DNA of 64,000 bases, from contig NZ_VYKL01000020.1 of assembly GCF_008710145.1 (NCBI RefSeq), positions 1 through 64,000 of the forward strand, in the 5' to 3' direction. Shown here one piece after another: positions 48,431 to 59,051 of this stretch. This stretch comes from Niallia endozanthoxylica. GTDB lineage: Bacteria > Bacillota > Bacilli > Bacillales > Cytobacillaceae. Under the pieces are notes generated by a model. The model saw only the letters and a program-made list of their open reading frames with translations. It did no database searches and was not told the DNA's origin. The translations under genes were made by a program, and so were the position numbers. Within the stretch, counting starts at the first letter, position 1. Every line of letters begins with the position of its first letter.

Positions 48431-48460
48431 ATAGTACCTAAAAAAGAGACTTGTCGTCAA
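48431..48460 (-). promoter_or_regulatory. Promoter of the valS T-box transcript
   Basis: Minus strand TTGACG (48455-48460), 18-base spacer, TACTAT, with TATAAT overlapping three bases later. Confidence 0.5.
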
Positions 48461-48583
48461 TAAGGATTACCTTATTTTTTATCATTTATACTTCTTTAAC
48501 TAAATCCTATTCACCTTAGTAACTTATATATCTATTTAGGCATACACTTGAATAAGGATGCTTTTCAACAAGGGGGAAAAAGG

Positions 48584-48775
48584 ATGAAAAGACGCTATAA
48601 TCCTTACACGCTTCCACCATGGCTGCGGACATTTCGAGGGGTCTGCCAGCAGTTTGCTATTCCATTTAGTGTGTTCCAAGGAATTCGAACCATTTTGCTT
48701 CCAACAACCTTTGATGTCCTATTTTTGGCTGTATTAATATTAATTGCCTGCGCTTTCCATCTTGATTTAATATAA
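48584..48775 (+). CDS. Small hydrophobic protein, 63 residues
   Basis: ATG behind GGGGGAAAAAGG with ideal spacing; an in-frame TTG 12 codons upstream is not needed. The basic N-terminus (KRRYNPYTLPPWLRTFRG) is followed by an amphipathic stretch and a C-terminal membrane segment (FDVLFLAVLILIACAFHLDL). I do not recognise the family. It diverges from valS and converges on ysxE. The good ribosome site and composition make it likely to be real. Confidence 0.7.
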   Translation: MKRRYNPYTLPPWLRTFRGVCQQFAIPFSVFQGIRTILLPTTFDVLFLAVLILIACAFHLDLI

Positions 48776-48821
48776 TATTCAGCAAGTAGATTCTTGACCC
48801 AACCAGGTAAAGCAAGAAAAA

Positions 48822-48852
48822 AGCCCAGCAGAATGACTAATCCTGCTGGGCT
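48822..48852 (-). terminator. Terminator at the end of spoVID-ysxE
   Basis: AGCCCAGCAG/CTGCTGGGCT, 10-bp stem, followed by TTTTTTC on the minus strand. The ysxE TAG stop lies in the loop. Confidence 0.9.
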
Positions 48853-49871
48853 GCTTCTTCTTGCTTTTTTTTCTTTTCAATTTCATCAATGCGAAAAACA
48901 AGGTATTCGGTATTTTTCAAATACCAATAGTCTCTTTGCAGCTTTTGTACAACCTGCTGTTCATTCCGCTTTTTTCCTTCCTGAAAAAAACGCTGAGCCG
49001 TATTAATTACATTCCCCGGATGCGCTAGATAGCTTAAAAATAACTGCATTTCATCCTCTTTGAGAGGAAAGTATTTAAAATACATATAAAGCCATTCAAC
49101 CACTTCTTCTGATTGCTTTAAATACCCTTTTAAAGACCTGGCTAAAAACGGCAGTAAATCATGGGTTGGAGACCCAATTCTGGACTCTTCAAAATTTATA
49201 AAATAGCCATAGCCCTTTTCATCAAAAACAAAATGATTACTTGCCATTTTCCCATGTACGATGACTATGCGTGCTTTTTCCTTTTCTTTTGTTTCTTCAT
49301 GCCACTCTTTCAATTTCTGCTTCGAAAAAAACAACGCTTGTTTTACCGTATGATAATAAGTACAAAATGTTAATTCAAACGGTGACATGTATATCTTTCT
49401 TTCACAGGCCTCCAAAAACTCATCTAAAAATTCTTCTTCCTGTTCCAGCTCTTTGACTGTTTTCTCATAATGGGCCGTACGCTCCTCTTTTTTCACCTTT
49501 ATTTCCCGAGCTGAGATGGAATGGAGTCGGGCTAACTCGCGAAATAGCTGCTGCTGGCTTTCAAAAGGATCCCTCTTTTCTTCACTAGAAACCCAGGGCA
49601 TTAAATAATACAGCGTGTTTTCATATAATACAGCATATCGGCCATCTAAGGTTGGATAAATGGGAACAATCCGATTGTATCCCTTTTGATACAAGGCTTG
49701 AATATTCCTAATAAAATCCATCCCGTGCAGTGGATTGATTTTTTTTAACACAAATACACCTTGTTTAGCATACACCTTTTGAATCTTTCCCATTTCTTCA
49801 ACGAAATATGGTTCAATCCTATAGCTTTCTAAGATTTTAATAGCCTTTTTTAAGCTGTCAGATTCTCTCAT
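48837..49871 (-). CDS. ysxE: YsxE, CotS-family spore coat protein
   Basis: 344 residues. Has the aminoglycoside-phosphotransferase/CotS kinase-like fold. The catalytic loop reads HGKMASNHF instead of HGDxxxxN and the metal loop reads INFEES instead of DFE, so it looks like a pseudokinase. In B. subtilis YsxE depends on SpoVID for coat localisation, and the two genes are adjacent here too (25-base gap). Confidence 0.9.
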   Translation of the reverse strand: MRESDSLKKAIKILESYRIEPYFVEEMGKIQKVYAKQGVFVLKKINPLHGMDFIRNIQALYQKGYNRIVPIYPTLDGRYAVLYENTLYYLMPWVSSEEKRDPFESQQQLFRELARLHSISAREIKVKKEERTAHYEKTVKELEQEEEFLDEFLEACERKIYMSPFELTFCTYYHTVKQALFFSKQKLKEWHEETKEKEKARIVIVHGKMASNHFVFDEKGYGYFINFEESRIGSPTHDLLPFLARSLKGYLKQSEEVVEWLYMYFKYFPLKEDEMQLFLSYLAHPGNVINTAQRFFQEGKKRNEQQVVQKLQRDYWYLKNTEYLVFRIDEIEKKKKQEEAAQQD

Positions 49872-49896
49872 ATGATCCCTCTATTTTGTTTGGGAC

Positions 49897-51189
49897 TTAC
49901 CTTTGTGATTGAGCTATAGGAATATATAAGACTTGACCCTCGTAAATATCTTGGTTTAATTCCATTTGATTGACTCTTTGAATCTGTGACACCTGAACAT
50001 CATATCTCTCTGAAATCGTGTCCAGTGTCTCTCCATTTTGCACAATGCACATCGTTACTCTTATATGCTCTTCCTCCGCCTTCCGAGCAAAAAACTCAGA
50101 TAACGTCAGACTTTGTTTATTCTTCTTTTTACTCTTTTTCTTTGTACTCTTTTTCTTTGGAGCCGGTTCTTCAGGGGATGATTCCTCCTCCATATCCTCC
50201 ATCATGTCTTCCATTTCCATAGGCTTGACATGTTCAGGTGCTTCCCCCTTTATTTCTTGTACTTCCTCTATGATTTCCTCCGCTTTTTCCTCTAGCACAG
50301 GAGCCTGCTTCTTTTCTTCACTGCGCTTGGCAGAAAAAATAATTTCCGGAGTAGACACCTTTTCAGTCTCTGCTTGAATTTCCTCTTCCTTGTTTACTAG
50401 TTCCTGTTGGGACACTTCTTCAGGATAGGTCTGTTTATTTACTGATGGATTTATGTCTTTTCGCTGGTATAGATATTCCGATTGATCAGCTTTGTCCAGA
50501 TTTGCCTCTTCTTGTTTAAATTCCTCTGCCTGATGATCATACTGTATTTCAGCTTTAGAATCTTTTCTGGCCTCCACCTCAAATGGTTTATATACCTCTG
50601 ATGATTCTTCGTCAGCAAATTGTGGTTTGGCAAATGGATTTTTCCTTTCACTATAATCTTCTTCCATATACTCTTCTTCCAATTCTTCTTCCGTTTCTCG
50701 ATACAATGTTTCAAATTCATATATCTCAGGTTCTGGCTGATTTTCAATCAGTTCATGTTGTTGTTCGCCATATAACCCTGTAATCATTAGATCAGCAGAC
50801 AGCCGCAAACAACTTTTCTCTGGAAACGCATAGTCAAAGGTTTCTACGGTCACGTGAATGTCATGTAAATCCATTATGCGATTTTTGGGAATGGTTATTT
50901 CAACCGGAAAATGATGAGAGAATAAATGAACACCTTCTTCTCTTACCTCCACAGTTTGGATCAGCTTTGGATTAATAAAATCATCTATTTCCTCTGCATC
51001 AACCGGTTCACGATTATATTCACCTGTTAACTCCAGCGACCCCTTAATCGTTACATACTGGTCACTTTCCTTAATTGTAATAATCGGATCTAATGATATC
51101 GAAACTAATTCGTCTACTTCCTGTCCTTTTTGAAACCAGACTGACTCTTCTAGTGAGAATCGTAAATATGATTGATTTCCATGCGACAA
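49897..51189 (-). CDS. spoVID: SpoVID, coat encasement protein
   Basis: 430 residues. The N-terminal SpoVID domain (about 1-150, LRFSLEESVWFQKGQEVDEL) recruits coat proteins. A long acidic low-complexity middle and a Lys-rich stretch (KKKSTKKKSKKKNK) follow. A C-terminal LysM domain (about 380-427, CIVQNGETLDTISERYDV) binds coat or spore-surface components. It interacts with SafA, encoded at the left end of this window. Confidence 0.95.
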   Translation of the reverse strand: MSHGNQSYLRFSLEESVWFQKGQEVDELVSISLDPIITIKESDQYVTIKGSLELTGEYNREPVDAEEIDDFINPKLIQTVEVREEGVHLFSHHFPVEITIPKNRIMDLHDIHVTVETFDYAFPEKSCLRLSADLMITGLYGEQQHELIENQPEPEIYEFETLYRETEEELEEEYMEEDYSERKNPFAKPQFADEESSEVYKPFEVEARKDSKAEIQYDHQAEEFKQEEANLDKADQSEYLYQRKDINPSVNKQTYPEEVSQQELVNKEEEIQAETEKVSTPEIIFSAKRSEEKKQAPVLEEKAEEIIEEVQEIKGEAPEHVKPMEMEDMMEDMEEESSPEEPAPKKKSTKKKSKKKNKQSLTLSEFFARKAEEEHIRVTMCIVQNGETLDTISERYDVQVSQIQRVNQMELNQDIYEGQVLYIPIAQSQR

Positions 51190-51281
51190 AGCGAACTCCT
51201 CCCTTCCATTCCATCCAGTTACTCACTATGTCATTAAACACTCTATGAATCAGGAGGACTATTTATGATTTACCACACAAA

Positions 51282-51310
51282 AAAACACCCATTAGTCCAA
51301 TGAGTGTTTT
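51282..51310 (-). terminator. Terminator of the hem operon
   Basis: Minus strand AAAACACTCATT/AATGGGTGTTTT stem with a T-run, 17 bases after the hemL stop. Confidence 0.85.
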
Positions 51311-51326
51311 CTATTCTTGCCTATAT

Positions 51327-52616
51327 TTAATTACGTAATGTTGAAAAAGAATAATCAATCGCTTGGATGGTTTTTTCAATATCCTCATCACTATGTGCCT
51401 TTGATAGGAACAATCCTTCAAATTGAGACGGTGGAAGAAATACTCCCTGCTCAGCCATTCCACGATAATAAGTAGCAAAGAATTCTAAGTTGGATGTCTT
51501 AGCACGGTCATAATTAATGACCGCTTCATTTGTAAAGAAGAAGCCAATCATGGAGCCTGCACGGTTTACTGTTGCAGGAATATCATGCTTCTGGGCAGCA
51601 GCCTTAATACCAGCCTCCAATCGATCGCCTTTACGCTCAAATTCCTTATAATCATCCTCTGTCAACTGGCTAATTGTTTCGTAGCCTGCTGTCATGGCAA
51701 GCGGGTTACCGGATAATGTACCTGCTTGATAGATCGTACCGCTCGGAGCAATATTTCCCATGATTTCTGCTTTACCGCCGTATGCACCAACAGGCAGACC
51801 GCCGCCGATTACTTTACCTAGACAGGTAATATCAGGCGTGATGTTAAAATAGCCCTGTGCACAGTTATAACCGACGCGGAAGCCTGTCATAACCTCATCA
51901 AAGATTAACAGCGCTCCGTGCTTTGTCGTAAGCTCACGAAGCCCCTCTAAGAAGCCTGGAACCGGCGGTACAACCCCCATATTTCCTGCTACCGGCTCAA
52001 CAATCACTCCGGCAATATCTTTGCCATATTGTTCAAATGCATATTTGACGCCGTCTAAATCATTATATGCAACTGTAATCGTGTTTTTAGCTACGCCTTC
52101 AGGAACACCGGGACTATCAGGAAGGCCTAATGTTGCAACGCCAGAGCCAGCTTTAATTAATAGTGAATCAGATGCTCCGTGATAGCAGCCTTCAAATTTC
52201 AAAATAATATTACGGCCGGTGTAACCTCTTGCAAGCCTTAAAGCACTCATCGTTGCTTCTGTACCTGATGAAACCATGCGAATCATTTCCACTGACGGTA
52301 CACGTTCGTTTACTAGCTTAGCTAATTTATTCTCTGCTAAGGAAGGTGCGCCAAAGCTTGTCCCTAATTCAGTTGTTTTCTTTAACGCTTCTACCACTTG
52401 ATCATTGGAATGTCCTAAAATCAGCGGACCCCATGATAGCACATAGTCAATATATTCATTTCCGTCAATATCATATATTTTGGAACCCTTCCCTCTCTCC
52501 ATGAAAATCGGATCCATATTGACCGATTTAAAGGCGCGAACTGGGCTGTTAACACCGCCAGGCATTAAGTGTAAAGCTTCTTGAAAAGCTTGTTTCGATT
52601 TTTCGTAAGAGCGCAT
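51327..52616 (-). CDS. hemL: Glutamate-1-semialdehyde aminotransferase HemL
   Basis: 429 residues from the ATG eight bases after AGAGGG; an ATG seven codons upstream overlaps the ribosome site and is rejected. This PLP enzyme makes 5-aminolevulinate. The cofactor lysine is in [26 protein letters not shown] is the Asp loop. Last gene of hemAXCDBL. Confidence 0.97.
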   Translation of the reverse strand: MRSYEKSKQAFQEALHLMPGGVNSPVRAFKSVNMDPIFMERGKGSKIYDIDGNEYIDYVLSWGPLILGHSNDQVVEALKKTTELGTSFGAPSLAENKLAKLVNERVPSVEMIRMVSSGTEATMSALRLARGYTGRNIILKFEGCYHGASDSLLIKAGSGVATLGLPDSPGVPEGVAKNTITVAYNDLDGVKYAFEQYGKDIAGVIVEPVAGNMGVVPPVPGFLEGLRELTTKHGALLIFDEVMTGFRVGYNCAQGYFNITPDITCLGKVIGGGLPVGAYGGKAEIMGNIAPSGTIYQAGTLSGNPLAMTAGYETISQLTEDDYKEFERKGDRLEAGIKAAAQKHDIPATVNRAGSMIGFFFTNEAVINYDRAKTSNLEFFATYYRGMAEQGVFLPPSQFEGLFLSKAHSDEDIEKTIQAIDYSFSTLRN

Positions 52617-52703
52617 GATAATCCCTCTTTCCTCCATTTATTCCACTTAATTGATAATGGAAATATTGCGAAATTACTTTTTCTTCGTTATTATTATTAC
52701 AAA

Positions 52704-53681
52704 TTACTGTTCTCTTAACCAGCGGGCAGCATCCTTCGCATGGTATGTAATGATAAGATCGCTTCCAGCACGCTTCATGCCGGTCAACAGTTCCATTACA
52801 ACCGCCTTTTCATCAACCCAGCCATTTGCGGCTGCGGCTTTTACCATGGAAAATTCACCGCTTACATTGTAAATAACAATTGGCAGATTAAAGCTGTTTT
52901 TCACATCACGAACAATATCGAGATACGGCATACCTGGTTTTACAATCAGAAAATCCGCTCCCTCGTTCACATCAGACTCAGCTTCACGGAACGCTTCGAT
53001 TCGATTACCCGGGTCCATTTGATACGCTTTTCTATCTCCAAATTGAGGAGCACCATTAGCTGCTTCACGGAACGGACCGTAAAATGATGATGCATATTTA
53101 ACAGCATAGGACATAATCGGTACATTTTCAAAACCGGCTTCGTCTAATCCTTTACGGATTGCGGCAACAAAACCGTCCATCATATTGGATGGCGCAATAA
53201 TATCAGCGCCTGCTCGAGCTTGACTGACAGCTGTTTGTGTAAGTAACTCCAAGGAAGGATCATTTAAGACCTGATCACCTTCGATAACGCCGCAGTGACC
53301 ATGGCTTGTATATTCACAAAGACAAGTATCAGCTATCACAATGATATCCTTGTAGCGTTCTTTAATAAAACGTGTAGCTTCTTGTACAATTCCGTGGTCG
53401 TGATACGCACCTGAGCCGCATTCATCTTTTTCAGATGGAATCCCAAATAATAGGACGGACTTAATTCCTAATGAAACAACTTCATCCATTTCTTCTGACA
53501 GTCTATCAAGTGAAAACTGATAAATACCAGGCATAGAAGAGATTTCATTCTTAATATTTGACCCTTCAATCACAAAAATAGGATAAATAAAATCCTCCAC
53601 TCTAACAAAGGTTTCTCTTACTAACGCACGCATATTAGCTGTTTGTCTCAATCTACGGTGACGTGTAAATTGTAAATCCAT
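52704..53681 (-). CDS. hemB: Porphobilinogen synthase HemB
   Basis: 325 residues. Condenses two 5-aminolevulinates. The zinc cysteines lie in [14 protein letters not shown]. Schiff-base lysines are in [14 protein letters not shown] and [10 protein letters not shown]. Confidence 0.97.
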   Translation of the reverse strand: MDLQFTRHRRLRQTANMRALVRETFVRVEDFIYPIFVIEGSNIKNEISSMPGIYQFSLDRLSEEMDEVVSLGIKSVLLFGIPSEKDECGSGAYHDHGIVQEATRFIKERYKDIIVIADTCLCEYTSHGHCGVIEGDQVLNDPSLELLTQTAVSQARAGADIIAPSNMMDGFVAAIRKGLDEAGFENVPIMSYAVKYASSFYGPFREAANGAPQFGDRKAYQMDPGNRIEAFREAESDVNEGADFLIVKPGMPYLDIVRDVKNSFNLPIVIYNVSGEFSMVKAAAANGWVDEKAVVMELLTGMKRAGSDLIITYHAKDAARWLREQ

Positions 53682-53692
53682 AGTAAACCCTC

Positions 53693-54475
53693 CTATAATA
53701 ATGATTCTTTTCCCAAATAATCAGCAACTGCTTCTAGCATCTTTTCGACTGTGTAAACAGAAGGTACAGCATGGATGGTCAACCCAAAGCTTTCTGCCCT
53801 CTTTTGAGCAACAGGTCCGATGCAGGCAAAAATACACGAATCAATCCTATCAGACAGACCGTTTTCCTTAACAACCTCCATAAAATGATTGACGGTTGAG
53901 GGACTTGTAAACGGAATAATATCAAGCTTCTTTTCTTTAAGCATTTGTGCTAATTTCGCTTTACTTTCATCAGGAAAAAAGGTTTCATAAATAATTATTT
54001 CATCCACCTTTGCCCCAACCTTACTTAATCCAGTTGAAATATAGTCTCTCGCTAGATTTCCCTTCGGAATTAATACCTTCATTCCTTCTTTCATCAAGGG
54101 GGAGAATTCCATTACAAATTCTTCTGCCACATATTTAGCCGGAATAAAATCAACCTTTAATCCCTTTTCTACTAATGCCTGTGCAGTTTTCTCACCAATA
54201 GCCGCAATTTGTTTAGGAAGCGGTGAACCTTGTGGCCAATTGGATAAAAAAGTGGCAACTGTCACACTGCTGGTAAAAATAACCCAATCATATGTATGTA
54301 ACTTGTTCATTATATTCTTAAGTTCCACTGTCAGCTCAGCAGACCTAAAAGCTAGTAGAGGGATTTCAACAGGTGTACCTCCATATTTTCTTACGATATC
54401 TGAAAAACCTTTCGCTTGACTCTTTCCCCTCGGAACTAATACCGATTTATTTTTTAGGGGGAAAGAGGCCGTCAT
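53693..54475 (-). CDS. hemD: Uroporphyrinogen-III synthase HemD
   Basis: 260 residues. Closes hydroxymethylbilane with D-ring inversion. The family is weakly conserved; visible marks are the two-lobe pattern, TSSVTV and [11 protein letters not shown]. It overlaps hemC by four bases. Confidence 0.92.
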   Translation of the reverse strand: MTASFPLKNKSVLVPRGKSQAKGFSDIVRKYGGTPVEIPLLAFRSAELTVELKNIMNKLHTYDWVIFTSSVTVATFLSNWPQGSPLPKQIAAIGEKTAQALVEKGLKVDFIPAKYVAEEFVMEFSPLMKEGMKVLIPKGNLARDYISTGLSKVGAKVDEIIIYETFFPDESKAKLAQMLKEKKLDIIPFTSPSTVNHFMEVVKENGLSDRIDSCIFACIGPVAQKRAESFGLTIHAVPSVYTVEKMLEAVADYLGKESLL

Positions 54476-55407
54476 TCCTGACCAAGCTCCTCTTTTACGT
54501 TATCAATTAAATCCTTGGCACCTTTTTCAATCAATTTTTGAGCAAGCTGTTCTCCAAGCTCTTCAGGGTTTTGCCCGCTTAATTGTTCTTTGATAATCGT
54601 TTTTCCATCAGGTGATGCCACAAGCCCAGTTAACACAAGATCAGCTTGGTCGTTGAGCTTAGCAAAGCCCGCAATCGGAACCTGACATCCGCCTTCCATT
54701 TTATTTAAAAAGGCTCTTTCAGCGAGAACTGTCTGCTTTGTTTCTATACAAGTAAATTTCTTCAAGAGTCCTAGCAGCTCTTCATCATTCCCGCGACATT
54801 CAATGGATAAAGCCCCTTGCCCTACTGCTGGAAGACAAACCTCCGGCTCTAAGAATTCGGTTACCACATCTTTTGCCCAGCCCATTCTAGAAAGACCTGC
54901 AGCAGCTAGAATAATGGCATCATAATCTTCATTTTCCAACTTTGCCAATCTTGTATCAATGTTTCCTCGTATCCATTTAATCTCTAAATCAGGACGTTTT
55001 GCCAAAAGCTGGGCACTTCTGCGCAAACTGCTTGTCCCTACAATCGAACCCGGCTTCAAATCATTTAGCTTAACACCGTTCTTTGATATTAATGCATCAC
55101 GAAAATCCTCGCGTTCGGGAATACAGCCGATGACCAATCCTTCAGGCAGAACGGCAGGCATGTCTTTCATACTATGTACAGCCATATCAATTTCTTGATC
55201 AAGCATCGCTTGCTCAATTTCTTTAACAAATAAGCCTTTTCCGCCTACCTTAGAGAGCGTAACGTCTAAAATTTTATCGCCCTTTGTAACAATTTCCTTT
55301 ACTTCAAAATCAAAAGAATCATCTAATTTTCTCAATTGCTCAATAACCCAATTCGTTTGCGTTAACGCAAGCTTGCTGCGTCTTGAACCAACAATAATTT
55401 TTCTCAT
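54472..55407 (-). CDS. hemC: Porphobilinogen deaminase HemC
   Basis: 311 residues from the ATG seven bases after AGGAGG; an 18-codon upstream extension is rejected. Polymerises four porphobilinogens on a dipyrromethane cofactor bound to the cysteine in [12 protein letters not shown]. Active-site arginines are in [11 protein letters not shown] and RGNIDTRL. Confidence 0.97.
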   Translation of the reverse strand: MRKIIVGSRRSKLALTQTNWVIEQLRKLDDSFDFEVKEIVTKGDKILDVTLSKVGGKGLFVKEIEQAMLDQEIDMAVHSMKDMPAVLPEGLVIGCIPEREDFRDALISKNGVKLNDLKPGSIVGTSSLRRSAQLLAKRPDLEIKWIRGNIDTRLAKLENEDYDAIILAAAGLSRMGWAKDVVTEFLEPEVCLPAVGQGALSIECRGNDEELLGLLKKFTCIETKQTVLAERAFLNKMEGGCQVPIAGFAKLNDQADLVLTGLVASPDGKTIIKEQLSGQNPEELGEQLAQKLIEKGAKDLIDNVKEELGQE

Positions 55408-55426
55408 AAAGCGCCTCCTAGATAGT

Positions 55427-56257
55427 CTACAACCAAATATGAAAGGATGAAAAGCTTCCAATTAAAAAGAAGTTAATTAATAGAATAAGAAATGCAGCGA
55501 TATTAAATAGCGCAAGTGACTTTCCTGCTATCCCCTTTCTAATTCGTAAATACAAATAAACACAGTATATAGCAAGAACAAATACGGAACCAATTATTTT
55601 CGGGTCAACCCATGATACATTTGGAAGCTTAATGTATGCCCATTGAGAGCCAAGAATGACTCCAATTATCAGCATCGGCGCTCCAATTACATTTAATACA
55701 TATGACATTTGTTCAAGCTTCGACAGATCAGTGATTCGCCATAGTCTCTTTCCCCACTTTTTCCCTTTTAGTAGATTATATTGAAACAGATATAAAAGAG
55801 AGAAAACAAACGATAAAGAAAAAGCACCATACGATAATATTGCAGCCGTAATATGAATGAATAGTAATTCTGAAACAAGCTGCTGCGCCTTGACGGTTGA
55901 GTCAATTTGGTCAGGAGCAAAGGTATGTACAACCATAAACATGAAACCAATGACATTTGTAAAGAATACAATGAAATCAACACGCAACAGACGGTTAATA
56001 ATCAGCGAGAGCGTCACTAGTATCCAAACATAAAAATAAAGCCCTTCAAAAATAGTCAAAACTGGAAATCTCCCTACTTTTACCATGTAAAAATACAAAA
56101 AGAGAGACTGCAAAACCCATACAAATGAAAGTAACCAGAAGGCAGTGCGGTTTGCCCTCCGGTTATGATGAAGAAAATCAATAAAATATAACAATACACT
56201 AACAGCATACAGAATAACCGTTAACTCATGCAGCCGCGTTATTACGTTATCCATCAT
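55427..56257 (-). CDS. hemX: HemX, membrane protein of haem synthesis
   Basis: 276 residues with about eight membrane segments, CcsA/cytochrome c assembly-like fold. In B. subtilis HemX lowers the level of HemA. Two adjacent ATGs are possible starts. Second gene of the operon. Confidence 0.92.
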   Translation of the reverse strand: MMDNVITRLHELTVILYAVSVLLYFIDFLHHNRRANRTAFWLLSFVWVLQSLFLYFYMVKVGRFPVLTIFEGLYFYVWILVTLSLIINRLLRVDFIVFFTNVIGFMFMVVHTFAPDQIDSTVKAQQLVSELLFIHITAAILSYGAFSLSFVFSLLYLFQYNLLKGKKWGKRLWRITDLSKLEQMSYVLNVIGAPMLIIGVILGSQWAYIKLPNVSWVDPKIIGSVFVLAIYCVYLYLRIRKGIAGKSLALFNIAAFLILLINFFLIGSFSSFHIWL

Positions 56258-56272
56258 AAGTCTAGAACCTCT

Positions 56273-57619
56273 TTACGATTGAAAGGCTGGCTGTGATGAA
56301 TGAACATTTACCGTTTTTTGTTCGGCCGCTTTCACTTCTCGCTGTTTTTCAACAAGTTCTTCAATATTAAAAATAGACATAAATAGTTCTAGTTTTTTCT
56401 CAGCATCTTTTGAACCGGCTAATTCCTTCGCTTGTAAAATCGGATCCTTTAGCATTTGATTAATGATACTCTTTGTATGTTTGTTTAATACTTTCATATC
56501 ACGATCACTCAAATGTGAAAGTTTTCTTTCCAAGCTTTTCATTGTTTCTGCCTGAATGGTTAAGGCCTTTTCACGAAGGGCTGAAATGACCGGTACCACT
56601 CCAAGCATATTTAACCATTGCTTAAATTCCACAATTTCCTCTTCTACCATTAAAGAAATAGTTTCAGCCGCTTTCTTGCGTTCTTGCAAATTTGCTTCCA
56701 CAATTCCTTCTAAGTCATCTATATCATAAAGAAAAACACTATCCAATTCACTTAAAGCAGGGTCTAAATCGCGAGGTACAGCGATATCCACCATAAACAG
56801 AGGCTTTCCTCTGCGTTTTTTCTCAATATTTTCAATCATTGTCTTTGTAATAACAAAGCCTTTTGCGCCTGTAGAACTAATTAATATATCTGCATCCATT
56901 AGGGCAGATTGCAGTTCATCTAACGATTTGGCTGTTCCATTAAAACGAGTTGCCAAGGACTCCGCTTTTTCAAAGGTACGATTAATAACCGTTACTTTCT
57001 TTGCTCCGTTCCCATGAAGGTTCTGAATGGCTAACTCGCCCATTTTCCCTGCGCCGATAATAAGAACATGCTTATTTTCAATCGTGCCAAATATTTTCTT
57101 TGCCAGCTCAACGGCAGCATAGCTGACTGATACTGCATTTGCTCCAATATCCGTTTCAGAGTGTGCCCGTTTTGCAAGAGTCACAGCTTGTTTGAACAGC
57201 TGATTAAATACTGTACCTGTTGTATTTTCGTCTTGGGCCAATAAAAAGCTTGAACGAACCTGGCCTAAGATTTGAGTTTCCCCAAGTACAAGTGAATTCA
57301 AACCACAGGCTACTTTATAGAGATGCTCAATAGCACCATCCTGATCATAAATAAATAGAAATGGCGAAAATTCACCTTGCTCTATTTGGAACCATTCTGA
57401 AAGGAATTCTTTTATATAGTACCGACCTGTGTGTAGTTGATCTACGACTGCATAGATTTCTGTCCGATTACATGTTGATAGAATGACATTTTCAAGAATA
57501 CTTTTTTTAGCATTCAGCTTTTTCATCGCTTCCCCTAGCTGTGAAGGGTCAAACGTCAAACGTTCTCGGATTTCTACTGGAGCCGTTTTGTGGTTAATCC
57601 CAACGACAATAATATGCAT
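56273..57619 (-). CDS. hemA: Glutamyl-tRNA reductase HemA
   Basis: 448 residues. Reduces glutamyl-tRNA to glutamate-1-semialdehyde, the first committed haem step. The nucleophilic cysteine is in [11 protein letters not shown], the NADPH motif is GAGKMG, and the C-terminal dimerisation helix is present. First gene of the operon. Confidence 0.97.
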   Translation of the reverse strand: MHIIVVGINHKTAPVEIRERLTFDPSQLGEAMKKLNAKKSILENVILSTCNRTEIYAVVDQLHTGRYYIKEFLSEWFQIEQGEFSPFLFIYDQDGAIEHLYKVACGLNSLVLGETQILGQVRSSFLLAQDENTTGTVFNQLFKQAVTLAKRAHSETDIGANAVSVSYAAVELAKKIFGTIENKHVLIIGAGKMGELAIQNLHGNGAKKVTVINRTFEKAESLATRFNGTAKSLDELQSALMDADILISSTGAKGFVITKTMIENIEKKRRGKPLFMVDIAVPRDLDPALSELDSVFLYDIDDLEGIVEANLQERKKAAETISLMVEEEIVEFKQWLNMLGVVPVISALREKALTIQAETMKSLERKLSHLSDRDMKVLNKHTKSIINQMLKDPILQAKELAGSKDAEKKLELFMSIFNIEELVEKQREVKAAEQKTVNVHSSQPAFQS

Positions 57620-57665
57620 GTTATGTTTATCCCCCTATAAAAATAAGCATAATTCCCCTGTCATT

Positions 57666-57674
57666 ATTATAGCA
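57666..57674 (-). promoter_or_regulatory. Extended -10 promoter of hemA
   Basis: Minus strand TGCTATAAT, perfect -10 hexamer with the TGn extension, about 47 bases before hemA. Upstream sequence is very AT-rich. I see no clear PerR box. Confidence 0.55.
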
Positions 57675-57909
57675 TGTGTCATATTTATATTTTTTACAAA
57701 TATATGAATATATATTAAATTATTTTCAGTTATTTTTTTAATAATATATTTTGAATAATGCAAATTCTGCAGTTTATCCTCGATCAGTGTGGTAAGATAA
57801 TTAAGAATATCGTTCTAGTAATTAAACTTAATCTGTCTAATTACCTATATCAGTACAGTAACAAAAAAACATATAATATTCAAGAAATCATTATTGGAAG
57901 GATTGTCAA

Positions 57910-58416
57910 ATGAAGAACCCACGTATTTTCCCTGGAATCATTTTAATTGGCTTTGGAATCTTCTTTTTTCTGCAGCAAGCGAATCTTCCTTTATTTGCTC
58001 AATTTATGACGTGGCCCACACTGCTGATGATTGTAGGAATTGCCTTTTTATGTCAAGGCTATGCCGGAACAGATTATGAAGCCATTTTACCTGGTGTCAT
58101 ATTAACCGGCTTTGGCTTCCACTTTCATGTTGTGAACCGCCTGTCAATATGGCCAGATGCTCTCGGTGTTTTTATCCTAATCATTGCTCTTGGTTTTTTA
58201 CTTCGCTATCAAAAGACTGGGAACGGGCTGTTTCAAGGTGTTTTATTTCTTTCTTTAGCCGCACTGTTACTTTTCTATAATCAAGTCATGAGCTGGCTTG
58301 GTCTAATAGAAAGTAAAATTGCCGCATTTAGCAATTTTTGGCCCGCGGCACTCATTCTTGTCGGAACCTCCCTCTTATTTTCCAGAAAAAAAAGAGAAAG
58401 AGAAAGACAAAAATAA
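57910..58416 (+). CDS. LiaF/DUF5668-like membrane protein
   Basis: 168 residues with about six hydrophobic segments, pairs of which recur (FPGIILIGFGIFFFLQQANL; LPGVILTGFGFHFHVVNRL), typical of LiaI/LiaF transmembrane domains. Basic tail RKKRERERQK. SD GGAAGGA is present. Function unknown; possibly an envelope-stress related membrane protein. Confidence 0.75.
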   Translation: MKNPRIFPGIILIGFGIFFFLQQANLPLFAQFMTWPTLLMIVGIAFLCQGYAGTDYEAILPGVILTGFGFHFHVVNRLSIWPDALGVFILIIALGFLLRYQKTGNGLFQGVLFLSLAALLLFYNQVMSWLGLIESKIAAFSNFWPAALILVGTSLLFSRKKRERERQK

Positions 58417-58441
58417 AAGCGGAACTTGCTTGTTCCGCTTT
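58416..58441. terminator. Bidirectional terminator
   Basis: AAAGCGGAAC/GTTCCGCTTT with a 6-base loop between the convergent LiaF-like gene and engB; it overlaps the last base of one stop and the first of the other. Confidence 0.85.
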
Positions 58442-59051
58442 ACTCTTCTTCAAATTCTTCTATTTCATCCTTCATATAGCTTTTCATCACTGCCCATGCC
58501 TGATCTTTTCCATATCCTGTTTCTGATGAAAAAAGAACAATGGTATCATTTGGGTCAAGCTCCAGCGTTTCCCTTGTTATTTTCAAATGCTTTTGCCATT
58601 TTGATTTTGGAATCTTATCAGCCTTTGTATTGATAATAATAACGGGAATATCATAATGCTTTAGAAATTGATACATCATGACATCGTCCGCAGTCGGCGG
58701 ATGACGCAAATCAATAATTAATATGACTGCCTTTAACTGCTCTCTTGTTGTCAAATACGTTTCAATCATTTTCCCCCACGCAGCACGCTCGGTTTTCGAC
58801 ACACGAGCATATCCATAACCGGGAACATCCACAAAATAAAATGCTTCATTAATAAGAAAGAAATTTAATGTTTGTGTTTTCCCTGGTTTCGAGGAAGTGC
58901 GAGCAAGACTCTTACGATTCAATACTTTATTAATAAATGACGATTTCCCAACATTAGAACGGCCGGCTAAGGCAAATTCCGGTAAAACTTCACTCGGATA
59001 TTGATCAGGCTTAACAGCACTTATGACAATATCAGCACTTTTGATTTTCAT
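58440..59051 (-). CDS. engB: EngB (YsxC), ribosome-assembly GTPase
   Basis: 203 residues. G1 [10 protein letters not shown]3 DVPGYG and G4 NTKADKI. Needed for 50S assembly. Its start overlaps the lon stop by four bases. Confidence 0.97.
   Translation of the reverse strand: MKIKSADIVISAVKPDQYPSEVLPEFALAGRSNVGKSSFINKVLNRKSLARTSSKPGKTQTLNFFLINEAFYFVDVPGYGYARVSKTERAAWGKMIETYLTTREQLKAVILIIDLRHPPTADDVMMYQFLKHYDIPVIIINTKADKIPKSKWQKHLKITRETLELDPNDTIVLFSSETGYGKDQAWAVMKSYMKDEIEEFEEE

Noticed and set aside
57675-57909. PerR box upstream of hemA
   Set aside because: AT-rich palindromic stretches exist but none gives a convincing TTATAAT-ATTATAA match.
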